Source: Ectocarpus siliculosus
Taxonomy: Eukaryota > Sar > Phaeophyceae > Ectocarpales > Ectocarpaceae
Direction: 5' to 3'
Length of the DNA: 59,852 nt
Assembly: GCA_000310025.1 (NCBI GenBank)
Contig: FN648631.1
Location: forward strand, 41,208 to 101,059
The first letter of the stretch is position 1; each line of letters opens with the position of its first letter. Position numbers and translations under genes: made by a program. Below, in pieces: positions 35,101 through 47,100 of the stretch. The notes under the pieces were generated by a model. It saw only the letters and a program-made list of their open reading frames with translations. It did not search any database and was not told the DNA's origin.

Positions 35101-38100
35101 AGGGTTCACCTGCTGTGGGTGAAGGCACTGCCCTTGGGCGGGTAAGTAGCCGCGTGGCGTGGCGGGGTGGCAAATGCGGCAAAACAATTTTGCCATGTGA
35201 GCTATATTCTTGAGTCACTACCTGGTATCTCAGCCTGCAGATGGCAAACGCCTTTGCTGGCGCGAAGGATGGACGTACGAAAATTCGCAAGGTAGAAGAA
35301 GCTACTTGTTACTGTTGAGACAAAGCGAACTTGCGTGCCGAAGAAACAGCCGATCATGATGGCATTGAGGTCCCCGCGGAAGGCTTGCGGCGGAATGACG
35401 AGCACCAGCGCATGGCGCCCAGACTATGATAGAACGCGAAAAGAGGCATCAAACACATAATTCCTACACACCACAAGACTTCTGATGGCGAGGCATGCGA
35501 AACATCCTCCACGCGAGTTGACGACCGCTTCGCAACTGCAGGCACCCTACCCCTTCTCTCGAATCAAACAGAAACAAGGTTGGGCTTACGTGGGGTAGCG
35601 ATTGGTTGATACTCCTCCACGGGCGGTTGTACCATCGCCGGCGCAAGAGTCGGGACCTGCAACACCCAGAAGCGAAACATCATGAGTCAACGGAGGCCGT
35701 GGGTGACTTTTATCCCCAAAAAGCGAACAGCCCGATCCCCCATCCTTGTTCTCGTCACAAACCGGTTGGTTAAGTCGTCTGGCGCGCACTTTCATAAGCA
35801 CACGACAATTCTGTCGGCGGCATCGAAATCCCCCAGTCCCGAATCAACGCGAGGAAAGGCCGACGTACCTCAGCGGTTGCTGGCGCCGTCGCTGGGCTTA
35901 GCGTCGTTTCCTGCAAGGCCAGCAGCAGATAACGGCGGCAGATTGCGCGAATGATACAGGGGAACGAAACCGCGAAATGAGAATCAAGGGCCCACTATTA
36001 CTGCACTTCGTACACAGCGGATCCCCACAAGGACAGTACATGCTCAAGTCTGCTGGCACAATCCCTTCGCAGTCATGGCACGGAGGGTTAGAGGAGAGAA
36101 ACAAGTATCGGCTGTGCATCTGTTAAAAACGTAAGCGAAACGCGCAATAAACGATCGGATATTGACTTGATTTTGGTATGTCGCGAGGAGGGACCTTTCA
36201 AGGGGATAGTAATGTAAGTACGCGCTAAAAGTGAACACCGGGACAGAAAGACGGGGGTCCGTGAAGGGAACAATCCCCTGCTGCACGCGCCGGGTCGCCC
36301 GAAAAGACAATCTTGCCATTTTCACCGCCTGACACGATGAAACTACCCAACTCCCGTTAAGTTATCGACCATTACATTCACCGCGGGTGCTCCTGTCCCA
36401 GCCGGGGACATAGTTGTCGGTGGCGGGGTTGGCGCGAATGGGGGGGTTGGACTAAGCGTAAGCTCCACAGCGCTTTCTGCGTTGGGCCCAGGGGTTGGGG
36501 CGCACGTCGGTGCTTCAGACGCCGGTGCTGGAGTCAGGGTGGGCCCGACGTTCCGATAAACGACAGGTTGGGCGCTACCCTCTCCTCCAGCTGTGGGCGC
36601 AGCGGTGGCCTCCATTGCAGTCGGTCCGAGGGTACGGTCAACATTTGGCGGGGTAGAAACTACCTCCGGCAACGGCGTCGGTGCCGGTGTAGTCTTCGAA
36701 GGTTCGGGGCACGCAAGAGGGACCGCTGTCGTCGGGTGACTACTCGGGGCTACCGCACGCGCGGTGGGTTTTGCCGTCGGCAGGAACGGGCCAGGGGTAG
36801 TGGCCGGGGCGCGGGTAGGGGACGAGCTCGGCTCTACGCTTGTGGGTTCGAGCGACAGCGGCTGATTTGTGGGTGTTGGCGAAGGTGACGGTTCGGGAAA
36901 GGACTCCTCGGTGGGCCCGGTAGCTGGGCTCTGCTTCATGGTTCAGGCGAAACGGAAAAAATGGGTCGAGCGTCTTGAGAGGACCTTCTTGCTCATGCCC
37001 GCGTGGTAATGGATGCTGTGAGAAGAAGCGAAAGTTGTTGGCCGCCATTTGTCTGAAACTAGGAACAGATCTAAAGAAAGCTTTAACAGTTTTGCGGCCT
37101 ACCGCACACAAACGGTACGAATTGGATACCGCACTTCATCGGACGGCCTCGGCACCCGACGAAGCGTGTGAATGTAGACAGGTCTAAATCGCATACATGA
37201 CAAAGTGCGCCTCGCTAGAGACGAAACGAAACCAGAATATTCGTGCAAGTATGACCCGACAACAACAACATTGCGAGGCCGGACGACGTGCTGTTGTCGA
37301 CAGCGTCGGTAAAGGCGCAGAACGTTGGCACTAGCAGGGCCTACCCAAACAGACGTGGAGGTCGGGTGGGGCTCCAGGAAAAAATGGCAAGGAAGGCAAA
37401 CACACACGAGACCGGCTTGTAGGGAACGAATGCAGAAACATCACCAGAAAGACGTGTACTTCGAAAGTCGACGAGATTCAGCGGCCGACATTATTTGTAT
37501 CAAACCAAATAAAGCACGAACTTGCGTGGATGGACGTGCAGCAGTGCGGGCAGTATGGGAGCTGCGGCACCCGGGTGCCAGAACCAGCGCACGGAACAAA
37601 CTAACCTTCACCACGCCAACAACACGAAGAATGCGCACGGCGACAGAACATACACAAAAGCTTGCATGATCAAATCTGGTATCTTGCTCTCACCGCTGTC
37701 GCTGCCGGTGGCGATGGAGCAAAACCACCGACCGAGGGCTCAGGAGTCACGACAGAAGAAGGGCCCTCCGCAAGTGGTGATTCGCCCGGCACCTCAGGGT
37801 GTGAATCCGTCGACGGAGACAGCGTTTCGCCCACTCCTGTGGCCGGATCACCAAGCGCAAAGGGAGACGTTACGACATAACCCCAAGTATACCAAAACGG
37901 CCCCCCTTCAGGCTCGTCGTTGGGCAAAATAAAAAATAAACACGTTGTGATTAGCCTGGTGCTTCACAGAGTTGTGCCGCACCTCCACGCGTTGTTTCCA
38001 AACTCACTCGGACCGGTGCGGGTGGCGAGTGGCGAGGGAACCCCCGTCAATTTCGAAAAAGCTGTCGACACTCTAGGTGATACGTTGTCAGGTTAGCTGC

Positions 38101-41100
38101 TTGCATTTCAGACTGAGCCCTGTTGGTCTCAAGCGTTCTTGTTAAGCGTACGAGTTCTCGTGTGTCTTTAACCACACAAGCCGTCGCAAAGCAGCATAAC
38201 CACTAGGCGACCGGTGGACCCATGAACGGGCAGATCAGGGTTTCTGAGTCAAGATAAAATGACGACGACACCAACAACAGCAAGGGAGCACGCTCAGGCA
38301 CAAACGTTGTTACGCGGGTCTCCACCGTCAGTGCCCGGACGGCGGAAAACAGGAAAAAGGCGGAGATGCGGCACGCGAGCAAGTCACGTCTGTCTGTGGT
38401 CCAACGTGATGCTATATGTTTGGGACGAGGAATAGCCAAGGGATAGAGCTGCACACAACAAGCTGGACGGAGAAAAACGGCTAGCAGCACCCGCCAGACA
38501 CTTTCACATCCGGCGGACCACCGGTGCAAAGCCCACGTCACCTGGTTGAGCAGAGTAACTTGAAAATGGTGCAAGAGGCGGCGTGGCGACCGACGTGGAT
38601 TCAGACCATGGTGCGATGTGTGCCGCTGGCGTAGGTGCCGGTGACGCTGTTACAAAGGATGAAGAAGAGCCACTAGACGTCCCCGGACCTGGTGCCCCCG
38701 TGCCCTCTAGAGTAGGCACCGGCGCTCCTTCCTCCAACGCTATTGAAGAGGATGAAGAAGAGTCACTAGCCGTCCCTGCACCTGCCCCCCCCGCGCCCTC
38801 TGGCGTAGGCGCCGGTGTTTCTTCCTCTGATGCTGATGTTGATGCAGAGGATGAAGAAGAGTCACTAGCCGTCCCTGCACCTGGTCCATCCGTGCCCTCC
38901 GGCGCAGGCGCCGGTGTTTCTTCCTCTGATGCTGATGTTGATGCAGAGGACGAAGAAGAGTCACTAGCCGTCCCTGCACCTGGTGCTCCCGTTCCCTCTG
39001 GCGTAGGCGCCGGTGTTTCTTCCTCTGATGCTGATGTTGATGCAGAGGATGAAGAAGAGTCACTAGCCGTCCCTGCACCTGGTCCATCCGTGCCCTCCGG
39101 CGCAGGCGCCGGTGTTTCTTCCTCTGATGCTGATGTTGATGCAGAGGATGAAGAAGAGCCACTAGACGTCCCCGGACCTGGTGCCCCCGTGCCCTCTAGA
39201 GTAGGCACCGGCGCTCNNNNNNNNNNNNNNNNNNNNNNNNNNNNNNNNNNNNNNNNNNNNNNNNNNNNNNNNNNNNNNNNNNNNNNNNNNNNNNNNNNNN
39301 NNNNNNNNNNNNNNNNCCTGGTCCATCCGTGCCCTCCGGCGCAGGCGCCGGTGTTTCTTCCTCTGATGCTGATGTTGATGCAGAGGATGAAGAAGAGCCA
39401 CTAGACGTCCCCGGACCTGGTGCCCCCGTGCCCTCTAGAGTAGGCACTTCGGCGCTCCTTCCTCCGACGCTGATGCAGAGGATGAAGAAGAGTCACTAGC
39501 CGTCCCTGCACCTGGTGCTCCCGTTCCCTCTGGCGTAGGCGCCGGTGTTTCTTCCTCTGATGCTGATGTTGATGCAGAGGATGAAGAAGAGTCACTAGCC
39601 GTCCCTGCACCTGGTCCATCCGTGCCCTCCGGCGCAGGCGCCGGTGTTTCTTCCTCTGATGCTGATGTTGATGCAGAGGATGAAGAAGAGCCACTAGACG
39701 TCCCCGGACCTGGTGCCCCCGTGCCCTCTAGAGTAGGCACCGGCGCTCCTTCCTCTGATGCTGATACAGAGGATGAAGAAGAGTCACTAGCAGTCCCTGC
39801 ACCTGGTGCTCCCGTTCCCTCTGGCGTAGGCGCCGGTGTTTCTTCCTCTGATGCTGATGTTGATGCAGAGGATGAAGAAGAGTCACTAGACGTCCCTGGA
39901 CCTGGCCCCCCCGTGCCCTCTAGAGTAGGCGCCGGTGTTTCTTCCTCTGATGCTGATACAGAGGACGAAGAAGAGTCACTAACCGTCCCTGCACCTGCCT
40001 CCCCCGCGCCCTCTGGCGTAGGTGCCGGTGTTTCTTCCTCTGATGCTGATGTTGATGCAGAGGATGAAGAAGAGTCACTAGCCATCCCTGGAGCTGGTCC
40101 ATCCGTATCCTCGGCCACTGGGGACGCTTCCGGTGTAGGCTCGTCCTGCAAGGTACAACCATCCAGGCTTGGGGTCAGGAGATCGGTCCAGGCATAACGG
40201 AGCACACACATGTGGCCAAATTGGAGCCGATGGTCAGCTACCAAGCACCGGTGACAGCATTATTGAGCTCTACAACAAATCGGCGAGAACAGTTCTAGCG
40301 AAAAACCCACACGAAGACAACGATGACATCAACTTCCATGACCAGAGCGCAAAAATCCTAGCCCCGACTCGCTGAAAGCCTTCTCACCATTGACGATGGT
40401 GTTGGCGGTGTTGACGAATCTTGAGCAGCATGCAGCCGAACGCCAAGCGAAGGAGGATGTTAGATGGGTAGCTTGGCATGGGGTTGAGTGGCACATTTGT
40501 CAAGAGCTCTTCGGCGCGTTAGGAGATACCATCGTACATCGCATGCCGCCAGCGGCGGTCGGTCCGATATCCCGACAAGGGAGGTTCGAGTCGAAATTCG
40601 ATGAGGCGAGAGGATCGGGTAGCATTCGATACAAAACAACGATTGCAGCAGACCGGACCCATGGAAATCGAGCTCACTAGATACCGTTTACACTAGACGT
40701 CCCTGCACCTGGTGCCCCCGTGCCCTCTAGAGTAGGCACCGGCGCTCCTTCCTCTGATGCTGATACAGAGGATGAAGAAGAGTCACTAGACGTCCCTGCA
40801 CCTGGTGCTCCCGTTCCCTCTGGCGTAGGCGCCGGTGTTTCTTCCTCTGATGCTGATGTTGATGCAGAGGATGAAGAAGAGTCACTAGCCGTCCCTGCAC
40901 CTGGTGCTCCCGTTCCCTCTGGCGTAGGCGCCGGTGTTTCTTCCTCTGATGCTGATGTTGATGCAGAGGATGAAGAAGAGTCACTAGCCGTCCCTGCACC
41001 TGGTCCATCCGTGCCCTCCGGCGCAGGCGCCGGTGTTTCTTCCTCTGATGCTGATGTTGATGCAGAGGATGAAGAAGAGCCACTAGACGTCCCCGGACCT

Positions 41101-44100
41101 GGTGCCCCCGTGCCCTCTAGAGTAGGCACCGGCGCTCCTTCCTCCAACGCTATTGAAGAGGATGAAGAAGAGTCACTAGCCGTCCCTGCACCTGGTGCTC
41201 CCGTTCCCTCTGGCGTAGGCGCCGGTGTTTCTTCCTCTGATGCTGATGTTGATGCAGAGGATGAAGAAGAGTTACTAGACGTCCCTGAACCTGGCCCCCC
41301 CGTGCCCTCTAGAGTAGGCGCCGGTGTTTCTTCCTCTGATGCTGATACAGAGGATGAAGAATAGTCACTAACCGTCCCTGCACCTGCCCCCCCCGCGCCC
41401 TCTGGCGTAGGTGCCGGTGTTTCTTCCTCTGATGCTGATGTTGATGCAGAGGATGAAGAAGAGTCACTAGCCGTCCCTGCACCTGGTCCATCCGTGCCCT
41501 CCGGCGCAGGCGCCGGTGTTTCTTCCTCTGATGCTGATGTTGATGCAGAGGATGAAGAAGAGTCACTAGCCGTCCCTGCACCTGGTCCATCTGTGCCCTC
41601 CGGCGCAGGCGCCGGTGTTTCTTCCTCTGATGCTGATGTTGATGCAGAGGATGAAGAAGAGTCACTAGCCGTCCCGGCACCTGGTGCTCCCGTTCCCTCT
41701 GGCGTAGGCGCCGGTGTTTCTTCCTCTGATGCTGATGTTGATGCAGAGGATGAAGAAGAGTCACTAACCGTCCCTGCACCTGCCCCCCCCGCGCCCTCTG
41801 GCGTAGGTGCCGGTGTTTCTTCCTCTGATGCTGATGTTGATGCAGAGGATGAAGAAGAGTCACTAGCCGTCCCTGCACCTGGTCCATCCGTGCCCTCCGG
41901 CGCAGGCGCCGGTGTTTCTTCCTCTGATGCTGATGTTGATGCAGAGGATGAAGAAGAGTCACTAGCCGTCCCTGCACCTGGTGCTCCCGTTCCCTCTGGC
42001 GTAGGCGCCGGTGTTTCTTCCTCTGATGCTGATGTTGATGCAGAGGATGAAGAAGAGTCACTAGCCGTCCCTGCACCTGGTCCATCCGTGCCCTCCGGCG
42101 CAGGCGCCGGTGTTTCTTCCTCTGATGCTGATGTTGATGCAGAGGATGAAGAAGAGTCACTAGCCGTCCCGGCACCTGGTGCTCCCGTTCCCTCTGGCGT
42201 AGGCGCCGGCGTTTCTTCCTCTGATGCTGATGTTGATGCAGAGGATGAAGAAGAGTCACTAGCCGTCCCTGCACCTGGTGCTCCCGTTCCCTCTGGCGTA
42301 GGCGCCGGTGTTTCTTCCTCTGATGCTGATGTTGATGCAGAGGATGAAAAAGAGCCACTAGACGTCCCCGGACCTGGTGCCCCCGTGCCCTCTAGAGTAG
42401 GCACCGGCGCTCCTTCCTCCAACGCTATTGAAGAGGATGAAGAAGAGTCACTAGCCGTCCCTGCACCTGGTGCTCCCGTTCCCTCTGGCGTAGGCGCCGG
42501 TGTTTCTTCCTCTGATGCTGATGTTGATGCAGAGGATGAAGAAGAGTCACTAGCCGTCCCTGCACCTGGTCCATCCGTGCCCTCCGGCGCAGGCGCCGGT
42601 GTTTCTTCCTCTGATGCTGATGTTGATGCAGAGGATGAAGAAGAGTCACTAGCCGTCCCTGCACCTGGTGCTCCCGTTCCCTCTGGCGTAGGCGCCGGTG
42701 TTTCTTCCTCTGATGCTGATGTTGATGCAGAGGATGAAGAAGAGTCACTAGCCGTCCCTGCACCTGGTCCATCCGTGCCCTCCGGCGCAGGCGCCGGTGT
42801 TTCTTCCTCTGATGCTGATGTTGATGCAGAGGATGAAGAAGAGCCACTAGACGTCCCCGGACCTGGTGCCCCCGTGCCCTCTAGAGTAGGCACCGGCGCT
42901 CCTTCCTCTGATGCTGATACAGAGGATGAAGAAGAGTCACTAGCAGTCCCTGCACCTGGTGCTCCCGTTCCCTCTGGCGTAGGCGCCGGTGTTTCTTCCT
43001 CTGATGCTGATGTTGATGCAGAGGATGAAGAAGAGTCACTAGACGTCCCTGGACCTGGCCCCCCCGTGCCCTCTAGAGTTGGCGCCGGTGTTTCTTCCTC
43101 TGATGCTGATACAGAGGACGAAGAAGAGTCACTAACCGTCCCTGCACCTGCCTCCCCCGCGCCCTCTGGCGTAGGTGCCGGTGTTTCTTCCTCTGATGCT
43201 GATGTTGATGCAGAGGATGAAGAAGAGTCACTAGCCATCCCTGGAGCTGGTCCATCCGTATCCTCGGCCACTGGGGACGCTTCCGGTGTAGGCTCGTCCT
43301 GCAAGGTACAACCATCCAGGCTTGGGGTCAGGAGATCGGTCCAGGCATAACGGAGCACACACATGTGGCCAAATTGGAGCCGATGGTCAGCTACCAAGCA
43401 CCGGTGACAGCATTATTGAGCTCTACAACAAATCGGCGAGAACAGTTCTAGCGAAAAACCCACACGAAGACAACGATGACATCAACTTCCATGACCAGAG
43501 CGCAAAAATCCTAGCCCCGACTCGCTGAAAGCCTTCTCACCATTGACGATGGTGTTGGCGGTGTTGACGAATCTTGAGCAGCATGCAGCCGAACGCCAAG
43601 CGAAGGAGGATGTTAGATGGGTAGCTTGGCATGGGGTTGAGTGGCACATTTGTCAAGAGCTCTTCGGCGCGTTAGGAGATACCATCGTACATCGCATGCC
43701 GCCAGCGGCGGTCGGTCCGATATCCCGACAAGGGAGGTTCGAGTCGAAATTCGATGAGGCGAGAGGATCGGGTAGCATTCGATACAAAACAACGATTGCA
43801 GCAGACCGGACCCATGGAAATCGAGCTCACTAGATACCGTTTACACTAGACGTCCCTGCACCTGGTGCCCCCGTGCCCTCTAGAGTAGGCACCGGCGCTC
43901 CTTCCTCTGATGCTGATACCGAGGATGAAGAAGAGTCACTAGCCGTCCCTGCACCTGGTGCTCCCGTTCCCTCTGGCGTAGGCGCCGGTGTTTCTTCCTC
44001 TGATGCTGATGTTGATGCAGAGGATGAAGAAGAGTCACTAGCCGTCCCTGCACCTGGTCCATCCGTGCCCTCCGGCGCAGGCGCCGGTGTTTCTTCCTCT

Positions 44101-47100
44101 GATGCTGATGTTGATGCAGAGGATGAAGAAGAGCCACTAGACGTCCCCGGACCTGGTGCCCCCGTGCCCTCTAGAGTAGGCACCGGCGCTCCTTCCTCTG
44201 ATGCTGATACAGAGGATGAAGAAGAGTCACTAGCAGTCCCTGCACCTGGTGCTCCCGTTCCCTCTGGCGTAGGCGCCGGTGTTTCTTCCTCTGATGCTGA
44301 TGTTGATGCAGAGGATGAAGAAGAGTCACTAGACGTCCCTGGACCTGGCCCCCCCGTGCCCTCTAGAGTTGGCGCCGGTGTTTCTTCCTCTGATGCTGAT
44401 ACAGAGGACGAAGAAGAGTCACTAACCGTCCCTGCACCTGCCTCCCCCGCGCCCTCTGGCGTAGGTGCCGGTGTTTCTTCCTCTGATGCTGATGTTGATG
44501 CAGAGGATGAAGAAGAGTCACTAGCCATCCCTGGAGCTGGTCCATCCGTATCCTCGGCCACTGGGGACGCTTCCGGTGTAGGCTCGTCCTGCAAGGTACA
44601 ACCATCCAGGCTTGGGGTCAGGAGATCGGTCCAGGCATAACGGAGCACACACATGTGGCCAAATTGGAGCCGATGGTCAGCTACCAAGCACCGGTGACAG
44701 CATTATTGAGCTCTACAACAAATCGGCGAGAACAGTTCTAGCGAAAAACCCACACGAAGACAACGATGACATCAACTTCCATGACCAGAGCGCAAAAATC
44801 CTAGCCCCGACTCGCTGAAAGCCTTCTCACCATTGACGATGGTGTTGGCGGTGTTGACGAATCTTGAGCAGCATGCAGCCGAACGCCAAGCGAAGGAGGA
44901 TGTTAGATGGGTAGCTTGGCATGGGGTTGAGTGGCACATTTGTCAAGAGCTCTTCGGCGCGTTAGGAGATACCATCGTACATCGCATGCCGCCAGCGGCG
45001 GTCGGTCCGATATCCCGACAAGGGAGGTTCGAGTCGAAATTCGATGAGGCGAGAGGATCGGGTAGCATTCGATACAAAACAACGATTGCAGCAGACCGGA
45101 CCCATGGAAATCGAGCTCACTAGATACCGTTTACACTAGACGTCCCTGCACCTGGTGCCCCCGTGCCCTCTAGAGTAGGCACCGGCGCTCCTTCCTCTGA
45201 TGCTGATACAGAGGATGAAGAAGAGTCACTAGACGTCCCTGCACCTGGTGCTCCCGTTCCCTCTGGCGTAGGCGCCGGTGTTTCTTCCTCTGATGCTGAT
45301 GTTGATGCAGAGGATGAAGAAGAGTCACTAGCCGTCCCTGCACCTGGTGCTCCCGTTCCCTCTGGCGTAGGCGCCGGTGTTTCTTCCTCTGATGCTGATG
45401 TTGATGCAGAGGATGAAGAAGAGTCACTAGCCGTCCCTGCACCTGGTGCTCCCGTGCCCTCTGGCGCAGGCGCCGGTGTTTCTTCCTCTGATGCTGATGT
45501 TGATGCAGAGGATGAAAAAGAGCCACTAGACGTCCCCGGACCTGGTGCCCCCGTGCCCTCTAGAGTAGGCACCGGCGCTCCTTCCTCCAACGCTATTGAA
45601 GAGGATGAAGAAGAGTCACTAGCCGTCCCTGCACCTGGTGCTCCCGTTCCCTCTGGCGTAGGCGCCGGTGTTTCTTCCTCTGATGCTGATGTTGATGCAG
45701 AGGATGAAGAAGAGTCACTAGCCGTCCCTGCACCTGGTCCATCCGTGCCCTCCGGCGCAGGCGCCGGTGTTTCTTCCTCTGATGCTGATGTTGATGCAGA
45801 GGATGAAGAAGAGTCACTAGCCGTCCCTGCACCTGGTGCTCCCGTTCCCTCTAGAGTAGGCGCCGGTGTTTCTTCCTCTGATGCTGATGTTGATGCAGAG
45901 GATGAAGAAGAGTCACTAGCCGTCCCTGCACCTGGTCCATCCGTGCCCTCCGGCGCAGGCGCTGGTGTTTCTTCCTCTGATGCTGATGTTGATGCAGAGG
46001 ACGAAGAAGAGTCACTGGCCGTCCCGGCACCTGGTGCTCCCGTTCCCTCTGGCGTAGGCGCCGGTGTTTCTTCCTCTGATGCTGATGTTGATGCAGAGGA
46101 TGAAGAAGAGTCACTAGCCGTCCCTGCACCTGGTGCTCCCGTTCCCTCTGGCGTAGGTGCCGGTGTTTCTTCCTCTGATGCTGATGTTGATGCAGAGGAT
46201 GAAGAAGAGCCACTAGCCGTCCCTGCACCTGGTGCTCCCGTTCCCTCTGGCGTAGGTGCCGGTGTTTCTTCCTCTGATGCTGATGTTGATGCAGAGGATG
46301 AAGAAGAGCCACTAGACGTCCCCGGACCTGGTGCCCCCGTGCCCTCTAGAGTAGGCACCGGCGCTCCTTCCTCCAACGCTATTGAAGAGGATGAAGAAGA
46401 GTCACTAGCCGTCCCTGCACCTGGTGCTCCCGTTCCCTCTGGCGTAGGCGCCGGTGTTTCTTCCTCTGATGCTGATGTTGATGCAGAGGATGAAGAAGAG
46501 TCACTAGCCGTCCCTGCACCTGGTCCATCCGTGCCCTCCGGCGCAGGCGCCGGCGTTTCTTCCTCTGATGCTGATGTTGATGTAGAGGATGAAGAAGAGT
46601 CACTAGCCGTCCCTGCACCTGGTGCCCCCGTTCCCTCTGGCGTAGGCGCCGGTGTTTCTTCCTCTGATGCTGATGTTGATGCAGAGGATGAAGAAGAGTC
46701 ACTAGCCGTCCCTGCACCTGGTCCATCCGTGCCCTCCGGCGCAGGCGCCGGTGTTTCTTCCTCTGATGCTGATGTTGATGCAGAGGATGAAGAAGAGCCA
46801 CTAGACGTCCCCGGACCTGGTGCCCCCGTGCCCTCTAGAGTAGGCACCGGCGCTCCTTCCTCTGATGCTGATACAGAGGATGAAGAAGAGTCACTAGCAG
46901 TCCCTGCACCTGGTGCTCCCGTTCCCTCTGGCGTAGGCGCCGGTGTTTCTTCCTCTGATGCTGATGTTGATGCAGAGGATGAAGAAGAGTCACTAGACGT
47001 CCCTGGACCTGGCCCCCCCGTGCCCTCTAGAGTTGGCGCCGGTGTTTCTTCCTCTGATGCTGATACAGAGGATGAAGAAGAGTCACTAACCGTCCCTGCA

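Larger units (their letters stand above)
29608..37836 (-). other. Pro/Val/Ala/Thr-rich stalk exons of the giant surface protein (eleven exons)
   Basis: From the tandem arrays to the membrane domain, eleven exons encode disordered, Pro-rich sequence. These are 37836-37694 (phase 1 to 0), 36930-36382 (0 to 0, 183 codons of PTP/APT type), 35656-35590 (0 to 1), 35127-34675 (1 to 1), 34037-32787 (1 to 1), 32229-32135 (1 to 0), 31633-31573 (0 to 1), 31013-30840, 30557-30456 and 30181-30074 (all 1 to 1), and 29861-29608 (1 to 0). Most have no cysteine, as expected of a glycosylated stalk. Many are visible duplicates of one another, described separately. Confidence 0.7.

Noticed and set aside
35898-36119. 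Cysteine cluster (CHDCEG and CPCGDPLCTKC) on the minus strand as a possible zinc-binding or EGF-like exon
   Set aside because: No acceptor or donor gives the phase 0-0 needed between exons 36382 and 35656, which already join. Kept only as a curiosity.
40390-40680. 96-codon plus-strand frame conserved in all four duplicated introns
   Set aside because: The introns are near-identical at the DNA level, so conservation of the frame carries no information. It lacks motifs and lies antisense within the giant gene.
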